A DNA stretch of 64,000 bases from Capnocytophaga felis. Lineage in GTDB: Bacteria > Bacteroidota > Bacteroidia > Flavobacteriales > Flavobacteriaceae. A model generated the notes under the pieces. The model was not told the DNA's origin, made no database searches, and worked only from the letters and a program-made list of their open reading frames with translations. The translations under genes and the position numbers were made by a program. The stretch spans positions 62,001 to 126,000 of the forward strand of contig NZ_BLBC01000014.1 in assembly GCF_009684755.1 (NCBI RefSeq). Reading direction: 5' to 3'. Numbering within the stretch: position 1 is the first letter of the stretch; each line of letters begins with the position of its first letter. Of this stretch, positions 18,096 through 27,414 are shown piece by piece.

Positions 18096-19349
18096 CTATT
18101 TCAATTCGCTTAAGGCTTTCTCTAATCTTGGGAGAACGTCCTTAATATCTTGCAACGAACATCCGCCCGCCGAAGCTCTAAACCAAGGCATTGTTCGGCT
18201 ATTTCCAAAGGCAGAAAACGGAACTAATGCCATTCCGGCTTCCTTAATCAGATAGAAAACCAAGTCGGTTGTATCGTTAAGTTTCTCGCCTTTCGGGGTG
18301 GTTTTTCCAACATAATCCAACTGAATGGTTAAGTACAAAGCTCCCATCGGACGAATGCTTTCCACAGCATATCCTTTTTGTTTCAATGCCTGAATGCCTT
18401 CGTGTAGGGTTTCCAAACTATGTTTAATCTTTCCTTTGAAATCATTTACGAATGCGTCAACTGCTTTAGTATCAGTAAGGAACTGAGCCATCGCCTGTTG
18501 TTCGGGTTTCGGAGCCCACGCCCCAACGTGCGTAAGTAGAGCCGCCATTTTACCGATGATTTCCGAAGGACCAAAAGCCCAGCCCACGCGAACGCCCGTA
18601 GCCGCAAAACATTTGGAAGAACCGTCGATAAATACCGTATAAGGCTTCATTTCAGGGACTAAACTTACCGGATTAAAGTGTTTTTCTCCAAAGGTAAGCA
18701 TCGCATAAATTTGGTCATACATCAAGTAAAGGGGCTTTTCGTCTGCTCCACGTTTGCGGTTTTCTTCCACAATAAGTTCGCAAATTTCTCTGAGTTGATG
18801 CTCGGAAAACATCGTTCCTGTCGGATTAAGTGGCGAACAAAGTGCTAACAGAACGGCATCTTTCAGGTGCGGACGTAGCTCTTCCGCCGTAGGTAAGAAG
18901 TTGTTTTCAGGCTTAACTTCCAGTTCTACTTTCTGAGCAGAATTCAAATACGAATAGTGATTGTTGTTCCACGAAGGTACAGGATAAATTACTTTATCGC
19001 CCTCATCTACAATAGTTTTAAAGGTTGCGTAAATCAACGGACGCGAACCTCCTGCGATAAGAATATCTTTCGCCGAGTACTCCAATGCGTAACGTTGTTT
19101 GAGGTCTTTTGAAACATTTTCCCGAAGCGAAAGGATACCACTCGCAGGAGGATAGTTCGTAAGATTGTCGACATACGCTTTTTGGATTCCGGCTTTCAGC
19201 TCATCAGGAATGGGATAAATATTCGAATCCAAATCGCCAATAGTTAAATTTGTGATTTTTTCGCCTTTTGCTTTGAGGTCGTTTACTTCGTTTCCAATCT
19301 TTACAATCTCAGAACCGATTAAATTTTGTGCTAATTTTGATACGTTCAT
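18096..19349 (-). CDS. PLP-dependent aminotransferase, class I/II (aspartate aminotransferase-like)
   Basis: 417 aa. A fold-type I aminotransferase: the PLP lysine is in IDGSSKCFAATGVRVGW with the Arg that binds the phosphate, the substrate Arg region is ending MPWFRASAGG, and SPLNPTGTMF and YDQIYAMLTF hold the ring-contacting Asn, Asp and Tyr. It probably transfers the amino group between an amino acid and 2-oxoglutarate, with aspartate the best guess; exact specificity cannot be read. A lipoprotein gene lies upstream in the same direction. Confidence 0.9.
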   Translation of the reverse strand: MNVSKLAQNLIGSEIVKIGNEVNDLKAKGEKITNLTIGDLDSNIYPIPDELKAGIQKAYVDNLTNYPPASGILSLRENVSKDLKQRYALEYSAKDILIAGGSRPLIYATFKTIVDEGDKVIYPVPSWNNNHYSYLNSAQKVELEVKPENNFLPTAEELRPHLKDAVLLALCSPLNPTGTMFSEHQLREICELIVEENRKRGADEKPLYLMYDQIYAMLTFGEKHFNPVSLVPEMKPYTVFIDGSSKCFAATGVRVGWAFGPSEIIGKMAALLTHVGAWAPKPEQQAMAQFLTDTKAVDAFVNDFKGKIKHSLETLHEGIQALKQKGYAVESIRPMGALYLTIQLDYVGKTTPKGEKLNDTTDLVFYLIKEAGMALVPFSAFGNSRTMPWFRASAGGCSLQDIKDVLPRLEKALSELK

Positions 19350-19408
19350 TATGGTTTGATGTTTTTAAAATTAAGGTTCGATAAATACATATGTGCCCTA
19401 AATGTTCT

Positions 19409-19840
19409 TTATTTGCAATACGGAACGGTATATTTTCCTTCAGCTTTATGACCTGAAATTGTTTTTGCTTCTACCCAAATAGTTACTTGTTTGTCATCAT
19501 ATTTATAACGAATTTTACTGTTTAAAGCATTCATAGGAATACTTCCCTTACGCCCGAAAACAACATTATATTCATTTTTGTCGGCATTTTTTGGGATTTC
19601 TACGTTTAAATAATTGTCATATTCATAGACTTTGGACGAGCAATTACTCGGATGTGGAGTTACGTACACCGAAATGGATGCTCCGTTATCGAACGCTTTT
19701 CCTCCTTCCGCCGTGAAACGTTGTTCATCTATTTCCCAATAAAGTGGTTGTGAGTTATCGTTATTGTCTTCGTTTTTTGAACAAGACATTGATAAAGCAA
19801 TAACTACTGCATAAATCATTTTTGTTAATTTTCTTGTCAT
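19409..19840 (-). CDS. Small lipoprotein, predicted surface-exposed
   Basis: 143 aa. The lipobox is SMSC (Cys20), followed by SKNEDN, a good match to the Lys-acid export signal that sends Capnocytophaga lipoproteins to the cell surface. The mature region is mostly beta (LYWEIDEQRFTAEGGKAF, YDDKQVTIWVEAKTIS), with two more Cys at about residue 67 and near the C-terminus that could form a disulphide. No family recognised. It lies between the DUF389 gene and the aminotransferase. Confidence 0.7.
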   Translation of the reverse strand: MTRKLTKMIYAVVIALSMSCSKNEDNNDNSQPLYWEIDEQRFTAEGGKAFDNGASISVYVTPHPSNCSSKVYEYDNYLNVEIPKNADKNEYNVVFGRKGSIPMNALNSKIRYKYDDKQVTIWVEAKTISGHKAEGKYTVPYCK

Positions 19841-19884
19841 AATAATTATTTCTTTTTATTTTGAATTATTGTATTAGTTTGTCG

Positions 19885-21288
19885 TTAATTTTCTTCTTTC
19901 ACTAAAACTTTTTTATTGTTCAAGCGAGTTGAAAGCCATTTTCTTAGTTTTTCTATTTCAGCTTTTCGTTCATCTTTTTTGGGTTCCTTTTTCCATTGAA
20001 TACGAAAAACAGGAATTGTATCTATCTTCTTGAAGTTACTTTTCAGTTCGTTAGCAAATGAAACAGAAGCAATATCCTCATAATTTACAGCTATTTCCTT
20101 CGTGATTTGTTGGAATTTAGCAGCTTCCTTGTTGTATTTGCCCAAAGTTTCCACTTGGTCTTGCAGTAATTTTATCTTACTTTGGCTTGAAATAAGTTGT
20201 TCTTTATTAGTATTATACAACTCCTGAACGTACAGACTTTGGTCACGCTCTCGGCTATCATTCAAGATACGTAACTCTGTATTTTTCAAATACGGATAAG
20301 CTTCTTTTTGGTTATTCCAAAGGGTTTTTACCTCATCAGGAATAGGAATGTCACCAAAGAAAACCAGTTCAATGTAAGGATTTCCGTTATTATATTCCAC
20401 TTTTGAAAGGTCTTTTAAGAAACGACCTCCGTCAAACTCGTACGTTTCGATGCTGGTTTCAATGAAAGTATTGGCGTTATTTTTAAATTGGGAAACTCTC
20501 CAAACCTCGTAAAAAGTATATCCGGCAGGAACCATTACCAAAGTAGCACAAATGTAAGCTATGTTTGAAATTCGTTTACGTTTGGAAGAATTTGCATAAA
20601 CCACCATTGGTAAACGTAAGAAACGAAGTACCAAAAATGTAGCCAAACCAATAAAAATGGTGTTGATTAAGAATAAATACAAAGCTCCCAAAGCCAATTT
20701 CCAATCACCAACAGCCAAGAAGAAACCAACGGTACAGAGCGGTGGCATCAACGCCGTAGCAATAGCAACTCCAAAAATAACACTTGCCATCGTGCCGCGT
20801 TTAGCACGAGCAATTACCAAAGCCAATCCACCAAAAAAAGCAATTAGTACATCGCGAATATCAGGAGAGGTGCGTGCCAAAAGTTCAGAGGAAGTATCAC
20901 GAAGCGGAAACAACCAAAAGAAAACAAAAGCTGAAGTCACACTCAAGACAACCATCACCCCGAAGTTCTTTACGGCTCGTCGTAATAAGTCCACATCATT
21001 GATAGCCAAGGAAAGAGCCATTCCTAAAATAGGTCCCATCAATGGAGAAATTAACATCGCTCCGATAATTACAGCTGTTGAATTGGCATTTAATCCTAAT
21101 GATGCAATTACGATGGAGCAAATCAAAATCCAAGAGGTGTGTCCTTTAAAGGAAATGTCGGCTTTTATACTTTCGATGGTAGCTTTTCTGTCGGTGTCTT
21201 GACGAATATTCATCAATTCAGAGAGAAACTCTTTAGTTTGTTCTAAAATACTTTTAGGTTTCTCATTTGTGTCATTCATTGCACTCAT
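19885..21288 (-). CDS. DUF389 family integral membrane protein
   Basis: 467 aa. The DUF389 core is clear: SWILICSIVIASLGLNANSTAVIIGAMLISPLMGPI, then GLALVIARAKRGTMASVIFGVAIATALMPP, with six to seven membrane helices, followed by a long soluble C-terminal region with a coiled-coil-like stretch (residues about 365-405). Function of the family is unknown; the membrane core suggests a transporter-like role. A second ATG (21279) is an alternative start. It follows an MscS channel gene by 22 bp, so the two probably form one transcript. Confidence 0.9.
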   Translation of the reverse strand: MSAMNDTNEKPKSILEQTKEFLSELMNIRQDTDRKATIESIKADISFKGHTSWILICSIVIASLGLNANSTAVIIGAMLISPLMGPILGMALSLAINDVDLLRRAVKNFGVMVVLSVTSAFVFFWLFPLRDTSSELLARTSPDIRDVLIAFFGGLALVIARAKRGTMASVIFGVAIATALMPPLCTVGFFLAVGDWKLALGALYLFLINTIFIGLATFLVLRFLRLPMVVYANSSKRKRISNIAYICATLVMVPAGYTFYEVWRVSQFKNNANTFIETSIETYEFDGGRFLKDLSKVEYNNGNPYIELVFFGDIPIPDEVKTLWNNQKEAYPYLKNTELRILNDSRERDQSLYVQELYNTNKEQLISSQSKIKLLQDQVETLGKYNKEAAKFQQITKEIAVNYEDIASVSFANELKSNFKKIDTIPVFRIQWKKEPKKDERKAEIEKLRKWLSTRLNNKKVLVKEEN

Positions 21289-21310
21289 AGTTAATTCATT
21301 TTTATTAAAT

Positions 21311-22183
21311 TTAAATATTATTCAATCCCGAACGTATGTGTAAATCGCGTTGTGGGAAAGGAATTTCGATATTATGTTTTGTAAATTCCTTAAAAATTTC
21401 ATAGTACAATTCGCTTTTTAAAACGATTGGCTTTTGAATATAGGTAGATGTCCAGACAACAAGCTCAAAGTTTAGTGAATTATCGCCGTATTCAACAAAC
21501 CAAAAAGCCGGAGCCGGGTCTTTCAATACGCCGGAATGATTTTTAGCTATTTCCAGAACAATATTTTTCACTTTTTCAGGGTCTTCTTTATAAGCAACTC
21601 CCACAGGATAATGAAAACGAACCAAACGATCATTATGCGACCAATTCGTTACATTTCCGTTAATAAACTGAGAATTAGGTACAATTACCGAAATATTATC
21701 GTTAGTAACAATCGTAGTGGAACGCATTGAAATAGAAATAACATCTCCTGAAATATCTCCGACCTGAATGCGGTCACCTATCTTGATTGGACGTTCAAAA
21801 AGAATAATTATCCCTGATATAAAATTATTGGTAATGTTCTGTAAACCAAATCCGATACCGACACCCAATGCCCCAAAAAGCCAACTGAAAGCCCCTAATT
21901 CAAATCCTGCTGATTTAAAAATGAACAGAAAGCCAAATAGCAAAATCAAATATCGAATTATAGTCACAATCGCAGAACGATTTCCTTTTTCTGCGATGCG
22001 ACCTACAAAGAATTTATGTTCCAGAAAATACGTGATTTTCCTCGAAGCAAAAATCAAAACAGTAATAGAAACTATTAAATATACCAATGTCAATAAAGTA
22101 AAATTACTTCCTTGTATATTAAAAATTACATAGTTCATTACTTCCTTAAGTTTTTCGAAAAAATCGAACTCTGTTTCTTTCAT
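21311..22183 (-). CDS. Small-conductance mechanosensitive channel (MscS family)
   Basis: 290 aa. Three membrane helices are followed by the MscS beta and C-terminal domains. The pore helix and hallmark are seen in FGALGVGIGFGLQNITNNFISGIIILFERPIKIGDRI (about residues 83-120). The beta domain follows with DVISISMRSTTIVTNDN and IVPNSQFING. It opens on membrane tension to release solutes after osmotic downshock. It lies between transketolase N and DUF389; all three point the same way with short gaps (35 and 22 bp). Confidence 0.93.
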   Translation of the reverse strand: MKETEFDFFEKLKEVMNYVIFNIQGSNFTLLTLVYLIVSITVLIFASRKITYFLEHKFFVGRIAEKGNRSAIVTIIRYLILLFGFLFIFKSAGFELGAFSWLFGALGVGIGFGLQNITNNFISGIIILFERPIKIGDRIQVGDISGDVISISMRSTTIVTNDNISVIVPNSQFINGNVTNWSHNDRLVRFHYPVGVAYKEDPEKVKNIVLEIAKNHSGVLKDPAPAFWFVEYGDNSLNFELVVWTSTYIQKPIVLKSELYYEIFKEFTKHNIEIPFPQRDLHIRSGLNNI

Positions 22184-22218
22184 TTTAGCAAGATTTATGC
22201 TTTTAGGCAGATAATTTT

Positions 22219-23064
22219 TTAGTAATCTCCTAATGTTTCAGGATTTTGAGCGAGGGCTTTGGCAAGTTGCTCATCATTCGGTGCTTTTCCGTGCCAAGCG
22301 TGTGTGCCCATCATAAAATCTACACCATTCCCCATCTCGGTATGCAGAAGTACACATACGGGTTTTCCTTTACCGGTTAGCGATTTGGCCTTTTGCATCC
22401 CTTGAAGAATAGAAGGAATATCATTTCCTTTTTCAATATCAATTACTTGCCAACCGAATGCTTCAAATTTGGCTCGTAAATCGCCTAATGGCAGAACATT
22501 ATCGGTACTTCCGTCGATTTGTTTTTTGTTGTAATCAACGGTAGCTATCAGGTTATCGACGCCTTTTCCGCCAGCGTACATCGCTGCTTCCCAAATTTGT
22601 CCTTCTTGCAGTTCGCCGTCTCCGTGTAGTGTGTACACCAAATGCTTATCACCGTTGAGTTTTTTGGTCAGTGCAGCTCCAATCCCAACAGAAAGCCCTT
22701 GCCCTAAAGAACCTGAAGCAATACGCACCCCTTCCAGCCCTTCGTGTGGGGTTGGATGCCCTTGCAAACGAGAATTTAGCAAACGAAACGTATTTAATTC
22801 ACTAATGGGGAAATAGCCTCTGCGAGCTAAAACGCTGTAAAACACGGGAGAAATATGTCCGTTAGAGAGGAAGAAAAGGTCTTCGTTTTTGCCATCCATT
22901 GAGAAATTCGTGTCAATTTCTATCAATTCGTTATAAAGGCAAACTAAAAATTCAGTACAGCCAAGCGAACCACCAGGATGTCCTGAATTTACTTTATGAA
23001 CCATTCGTAAAATATCTCTACGTACTTGCGTAGTTAAATCTGTAAGTTGTTGAATATTCGACAT
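22219..23064 (-). CDS. Transketolase, N-terminal subunit (split enzyme)
   Basis: 281 aa equal to the TPP-diphosphate-binding half of transketolase. Seen are HKVNSGHPGGSLG (Ser-Gly-His contact), LSNGHISPVFYSVLA, GSLGQGLSVGIGAAL, and the thiamine-diphosphate motif GDGELQEGQIWEA...VDYNKKQIDG. It must combine with a C-terminal subunit, the only candidate here being 14855-15805. In many Bacteroidota the two genes are contiguous; the intervening 6.4 kb is notable. A possible promoter lies upstream in 23065-23321. Confidence 0.93.
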   Translation of the reverse strand: MSNIQQLTDLTTQVRRDILRMVHKVNSGHPGGSLGCTEFLVCLYNELIEIDTNFSMDGKNEDLFFLSNGHISPVFYSVLARRGYFPISELNTFRLLNSRLQGHPTPHEGLEGVRIASGSLGQGLSVGIGAALTKKLNGDKHLVYTLHGDGELQEGQIWEAAMYAGGKGVDNLIATVDYNKKQIDGSTDNVLPLGDLRAKFEAFGWQVIDIEKGNDIPSILQGMQKAKSLTGKGKPVCVLLHTEMGNGVDFMMGTHAWHGKAPNDEQLAKALAQNPETLGDY

Positions 23065-23212
23065 AGTTTATTTTTAATTTATCCGCACAAATGTATATCT
23101 TTTTATTCTTGTGTGCAAGAAGATTTAAAAAAATGAAAATGTAACAGAAACAAAATCAGAAGACTACTTTTTCAAAAAGACAAATTTCATTTCCATTTCA
23201 TTAAAAATATAA

Positions 23213-23239
23213 TTGATTCTATAAAATATTGTAATTTTG
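23213..23239 (+). promoter_or_regulatory. putative promoter for the gene at 23322
   Basis: TTG (23213-23215), 16 bp and TAATTTTG (23232-23239) form a -33/-7 pair with slightly short spacing, 83 bp before the ATG. Confidence 0.5.
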
Positions 23240-23321
23240 TGCTCGCAAAAGTATTAAGATTATAAAGATAAAAATTGATTTTGCTTTTTAATATATTGAT
23301 TATTATATAAATAGATAGAAA

Positions 23322-23804
23322 ATGTATATAGATTTTAAAGAATTACCTGAAAGTTCACGAATTTGGATATACCAAAGTAATCGCAGTTTCACAGAAGTAG
23401 AACAAGTAGAGTTGCACGCCAAAATCAAAACATATTTGGAGAATTGGACAGCTCACGGAATTGGACTAACTGCCTCATACGAATTACGTTACAATAGATT
23501 TATTGTCATAGGAGTAAATCAGGAATTACACGCAGTTTCAGGATGTTCGTTGGATAATTTGGCTCAATTTATTCAACAACTAGAAAAAGATTTTCAAGTT
23601 GATTTACTTGACAGAATGAACGTAAGTTACAAGCAAGGTGAATTTATAGCGTATAAAAATTTAGTCGATTTCAAAAAAATGGTAAAAGAAAAAGCTGTTT
23701 CTGGTAAAACAATCGTATTCAATAATTTAGTAAATACAAAAGGTGAGTACGAAACACATTGGGAAATTCCAATGGAAGAAAGCTGGCACAGTCGTTTTCT
23801 ATAA
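23322..23804 (+). CDS. Conserved small Flavobacteriia protein, often mislabelled ABC transporter ATPase
   Basis: 160 aa. It closely follows a conserved flavobacterial family: SRIWIYQSNRSFTEVE, LENWTAHGIGLTASYELRYNRFIVIGVNQ, QLEKDFQVDLLDRMNVSYKQGEF, TIVFNNLVNTKGEY, and ending ESWHSRFL. Databases often call it ABC transporter ATPase, but I see no Walker A, Walker B or signature motif, so that label has no support. The fold looks alpha/beta. Function is unknown. It is followed by tRNA-Pro. Confidence 0.85.
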   Translation: MYIDFKELPESSRIWIYQSNRSFTEVEQVELHAKIKTYLENWTAHGIGLTASYELRYNRFIVIGVNQELHAVSGCSLDNLAQFIQQLEKDFQVDLLDRMNVSYKQGEFIAYKNLVDFKKMVKEKAVSGKTIVFNNLVNTKGEYETHWEIPMEESWHSRFL

Positions 23805-23937
23805 TAAAGCAATCTTGTAAAAAGAAAGAAATTTTATTAATCAACTTACTATCAATTACTTGTTTTTAATTTTTAACAAAAATTTCTTCAGGTGATTTTT
23901 TCTTTTTAAAATTATTTTCTTTTTTCAAAAAAAGATG

Positions 23938-23945
23938 TAAATTTG
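23938..23945 (+). promoter_or_regulatory. -7 box of the tRNA-Pro promoter
   Basis: TAAATTTG matches the Bacteroidota -7 consensus 14 bp before the mature tRNA 5' end. The -33 region is T-rich and contains no clean TTG. Confidence 0.6.
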
Positions 23946-23959
23946 CACACCAAAAAAAT

Positions 23960-24032
23960 CGGGGTGTGGCGCAGTTGGTAGCGTACACGTATGGGGTGCG
24001 TGTGGTCGCTGGTTCGAGTCCAGTCACCCCGA
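23960..24032 (+). tRNA. tRNA-Pro(GGG)
   Basis: A full 73-nt cloverleaf can be drawn: acceptor stem CGGGGTG/CACCCCG with discriminator A, D arm, a 5-bp anticodon stem with loop ATGGGGT giving anticodon GGG (23993-23995), and T arm GCTGG-TTCGAGT-CCAGT. The 3' CCA is not encoded, so it must be added post-transcriptionally. A T-run directly follows and may terminate the transcript. Confidence 0.95.
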
Positions 24033-24136
24033 CTTTTTTATTAGTGGCAATATTTTTGAATCTTCTTTCTTTTAAAATGTAATTGTTTTATTTACAATTA
24101 TTTATAAATCAAAAATAAAATTATTTTATAATTTAC

Positions 24137-24168
24137 TTGACAACCCCTATCTTCAAAATGTATATTTG
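24137..24168 (+). promoter_or_regulatory. queA promoter
   Basis: TTGAC starts at 24137, then 21 bp lie between TTG and a perfect -7 box TATATTTG (24161-24168), 32 bp before the queA ATG. Confidence 0.7.
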
Positions 24169-24200
24169 CACGCTTTTATAAAAAATATACACTGTTTGAA

Positions 24201-25250
24201 ATGAAATTATCTAATTTTAACTTTGACCTTCCAAAAGAGTTATTAGCTGAATACCCAAGTGAGAATCGTGATGAAGCTCGTTTAATGGTTTTGCACCGAA
24301 AAACGGGAGAAATTGAGCATAAACTATTCAAAGATGTTATTGATTATTTTGATGATCAAGATGTTTTTGTATTGAACAATACTAAAGTTTTTCCTGCCCG
24401 ATTGTACGGAAATAAAGAAAAAACGAAGGCGAAAATCGAAGTTTTTCTACTCAGAGAACTCAATGCAGAACAACGTTTATGGGATGTTTTGGTTGACCCT
24501 GCCAGAAAAATTAGAATAGGTAACAAACTTTATTTTGGAAAAGATGATAGTTTAGTAGCCGAAGTTATTGATAATACCACTTCCAGAGGAAGAACTCTTC
24601 GTTTTTTGTATGATGGTTCTTATGAAGAATTCCGTAATAAATTAACCGAGTTAGGGCAAACGCCTCTTCCTAAATATATTTCTCGTGCCGTAGAGCCTGA
24701 AGATGAAGAACGATATCAAACTATTTATGCGAAACACGAAGGTGCTGTCGCTGCACCAACCGCTGGTTTGCACTTCTCAAAACACTTAATGAAAAGACTC
24801 GAAATCAAAGGTATAAATTTTGCAGAAGTAACTTTGCACGTAGGATTAGGTACATTTAGTCCTGTTGAAGTAGAGGATCTTTCAAAACATAAAATGGATA
24901 GTGAAGAGGTTTTCATTCCTGAAGATCAAACTAAAATTATTAACAGAGCAAAACTCAGTAAGAAAAAGGTTTGTGCAGTTGGAACGACTGTAATGCGAGC
25001 TTTGGAAAGTTCTGTTTCATCTGAAAATACAGTTAATCCTTATGTTGGCTGGACAAATAAATTTATTTTTCCTCCGTATGACTTTAGTGTAGCTAATGCA
25101 ATGATTACCAATTTCCATACTCCAAAATCAACACTTTTGATGATGGTTTCTGCCTTTGGCGGACACGATTTGGTAATGCGAGCTTATAAAGAAGCTGTGG
25201 CTGAAAAATATAAGTTCTATTCGTACGGAGATGCAATGTTGATACTTTAA
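24201..25250 (+). CDS. queA: S-adenosylmethionine:tRNA ribosyltransferase-isomerase
   Basis: 349 aa, the standard QueA length. The enzyme moves ribose from SAM to 7-aminomethyl-7-deazaguanine in tRNA to make epoxyqueuosine. Typical motifs: [13 protein letters not shown] at the start, [32 protein letters not shown] near residue 186, [17 protein letters not shown], and [24 protein letters not shown] near the end. No other queuosine genes are in the window. It has its own promoter and is followed by 245 bp before rpsA. Confidence 0.97.
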   Translation: MKLSNFNFDLPKELLAEYPSENRDEARLMVLHRKTGEIEHKLFKDVIDYFDDQDVFVLNNTKVFPARLYGNKEKTKAKIEVFLLRELNAEQRLWDVLVDPARKIRIGNKLYFGKDDSLVAEVIDNTTSRGRTLRFLYDGSYEEFRNKLTELGQTPLPKYISRAVEPEDEERYQTIYAKHEGAVAAPTAGLHFSKHLMKRLEIKGINFAEVTLHVGLGTFSPVEVEDLSKHKMDSEEVFIPEDQTKIINRAKLSKKKVCAVGTTVMRALESSVSSENTVNPYVGWTNKFIFPPYDFSVANAMITNFHTPKSTLLMMVSAFGGHDLVMRAYKEAVAEKYKFYSYGDAMLIL

Positions 25251-25349
25251 GGATTTTATTTTGTAAAAAATATCTCTGATTTTTTCTATTTGAAATTTGA
25301 TAGGAACTTATTTAATTTTATTTTTTTTGAATAAAAAAATACAAAAATT

Positions 25350-25379
25350 TTGTGGATAATAAAATTTTTTGTAATATTG
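25350..25379 (+). promoter_or_regulatory. rpsA promoter
   Basis: TTG (25350-25352), 19 bp and TAATATTG (25372-25379) give a near-ideal -33/-7 pair, leaving a leader of about 110 nt before the rpsA ATG. The leader could carry feedback control by S1, but no structure is obvious. Confidence 0.7.
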
Positions 25380-25495
25380 CGACCTCTTATAAGCGTTTAA
25401 AGAGTAAAGAGGTTTATTTTAATGTTTAATTCTTTCTGATGGAAATTCGCTAAGCTCTTGATTTTCAAAAGAAATACAAATTTATTTATCAGCAA

Positions 25496-27250
25496 ATGGC
25501 TGAACAAAAACAAACGCAAGAAGAATTCTTGCAAAATTTTGATTGGACAAAATACGAAGAAGGTATTGAAAGTGTTCAAGAGGATAAGTTGAAAAACTTT
25601 GAAGATTTGGTAAAAAACAATTTTGTTGATACGCAAGACAATGAAGTTGTTGAAGGAACAGTAGTTAGAATCACTGACAGAGAAGCAATTATTGATATTA
25701 ATGCTAAATCAGAAGGTGTTATTTCTTTAAATGAGTTCCGTTATAATCCCAATTTAAAAGTAGGTGATAAAGTAGAAGTTTTGATTGATATCCGTGAGGA
25801 TAAAACAGGTCAATTGGTACTTTCTCACAGAAAAGCACGTACAATTAAAGCGTGGGATCGTGTGAATTTAGCTCACGAAAATGGAGAAATCGTAAACGGA
25901 TTTGTTAAGAGCAGAACAAAAGGTGGTATGATTGTTGATGTATTTGGAATCGAAGCATTCTTACCAGGTTCCCAGATTGATGTGAAGCCAATTCGCGATT
26001 ACGAACAATATGTGAATAAAACAATGGAGTTCAAAATTGTGAAAGTAAACCACGAGTTTAAAAACGTAGTTGTTTCACACAAAGCTCTTATTGAGGCTGA
26101 TATTGAAGAACAGAAAAAAGAAATCATCGGACAACTTGAAAAAGGTCAAGTTTTAGAAGGTGTTGTTAAAAATATTACTTCTTATGGTGTATTTGTTGAC
26201 TTAGGAGGTGTTGACGGATTAATCCACATTACAGACCTTTCTTGGTCAAGAATCAATCATCCGAATGAAGTGGTTGAATTAGACCAAAAATTAAACGTAG
26301 TTATCTTAGATTTTGATGATAACAAATCACGTATCCAATTAGGATTGAAACAATTGAGTAAACATCCTTGGGACGCTTTAGCTGATGACTTGAAAGTTGG
26401 AGATAAAGTTAAAGGAAAAGTAGTTGTTATTGCTGATTATGGTGCTTTCGTTGAAATCGCAGAAGGAGTTGAAGGTTTAGTTCACGTATCAGAAATGTCT
26501 TGGAGTACACACCTTCGTTCAGCACAAGATTTCGTAAATCTTGGTGATGAAATTGAGGCTGTTGTGTTGACTTTGGATCGTGATGAGCGTAAAATGTCAT
26601 TGGGTATCAAGCAATTGACTTCTGACCCTTGGGCTAACATCGCAACAAAATATCCTGTAGGTTCAAAACACGTTGGAACAGTTCGTAACTTTACTAACTT
26701 CGGAGTGTTTGTTGAATTGGAAGAAGGAATTGATGGCTTGATTTACATTTCAGACCTTTCTTGGTCTAAAAAAATCAAGCATCCTTCAGAGTTTGTTAAT
26801 GTAGGAGACAAATTGGATGTAGTAGTTTTAGAATTAGATGTAGATGCTCGCAAACTTTCTTTGGGGCACAAACAAACTACTGAAAATCCTTGGGATAAAT
26901 ATGAAGTAGAATTCGCAGTGGGAACAGTTCACAGCGGAACTATTTCTAAAATGGTAGATAAGGGAGCAACTGTTGAATTTAACGAGGATATTGTCGCGTT
27001 CATACCTACACGCCACTTGGAGAAAGAAGATGGCAAAAAACTAGGAAAAGGCGATACAGCTGATTTCAAAGTGATTGAGTTCAATAAAGAATTCAAAAGA
27101 GTTGTAGCTTCTCACACTTCTATCTTCAGAGAAGAAGAAGAAAAAATTGCTAAAGAAGCATCAAGCTCTACAACAACTGTCGAAAAATCAACTTTAGGAG
27201 ATTTAGAAGCTCTTCAAGAGTTGAAAGACAAAATGGAAAGAGGAAAGTAA
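25496..27250 (+). CDS. rpsA: 30S ribosomal protein S1
   Basis: 584 aa with six S1 OB-fold repeats beginning at about residues 50, 135, 218, 303, 388 and 475. The central ones carry the typical YGVFVDL...GLIHITDLSW pattern. S1 binds mRNA on the 30S subunit, which matters here because few genes in the window have a Shine-Dalgarno sequence. The first and last repeats are more divergent (ITDREAIIDINAKSEG, MVDKGATVEFNED). A strong terminator follows. Confidence 0.97.
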   Translation: MAEQKQTQEEFLQNFDWTKYEEGIESVQEDKLKNFEDLVKNNFVDTQDNEVVEGTVVRITDREAIIDINAKSEGVISLNEFRYNPNLKVGDKVEVLIDIREDKTGQLVLSHRKARTIKAWDRVNLAHENGEIVNGFVKSRTKGGMIVDVFGIEAFLPGSQIDVKPIRDYEQYVNKTMEFKIVKVNHEFKNVVVSHKALIEADIEEQKKEIIGQLEKGQVLEGVVKNITSYGVFVDLGGVDGLIHITDLSWSRINHPNEVVELDQKLNVVILDFDDNKSRIQLGLKQLSKHPWDALADDLKVGDKVKGKVVVIADYGAFVEIAEGVEGLVHVSEMSWSTHLRSAQDFVNLGDEIEAVVLTLDRDERKMSLGIKQLTSDPWANIATKYPVGSKHVGTVRNFTNFGVFVELEEGIDGLIYISDLSWSKKIKHPSEFVNVGDKLDVVVLELDVDARKLSLGHKQTTENPWDKYEVEFAVGTVHSGTISKMVDKGATVEFNEDIVAFIPTRHLEKEDGKKLGKGDTADFKVIEFNKEFKRVVASHTSIFREEEEKIAKEASSSTTTVEKSTLGDLEALQELKDKMERGK

Positions 27251-27285
27251 TTTAGTTTTTTTCATAATTTTTTGTTTTAATGAGG

Positions 27286-27315
27286 AAAAGCCGTTGCTGG
27301 GAAGTGACGGCTTTT
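27286..27315 (+). terminator. rpsA terminator
   Basis: A 9-bp stem (27286-27294 and 27307-27315) with a 12-nt loop and continuing T-run, 36 bp after the rpsA stop. Confidence 0.85.
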
Positions 27316-27414
27316 TTGTATTTAAATTCAAAAAAATTTTATTTTTTATAAATTTATTACGAAGTTTGTGAGTTGAATTTATTTTTTCTAATTGGGAAAA
27401 CAGATAAAATTAAG

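Noticed and set aside
20657-21202. long 181-codon frame opposite DUF389 gene
   Set aside because: Lies fully within the DUF389 coding region on the other strand; Lys/Pro-rich composition is an artefact of the membrane-protein codons.
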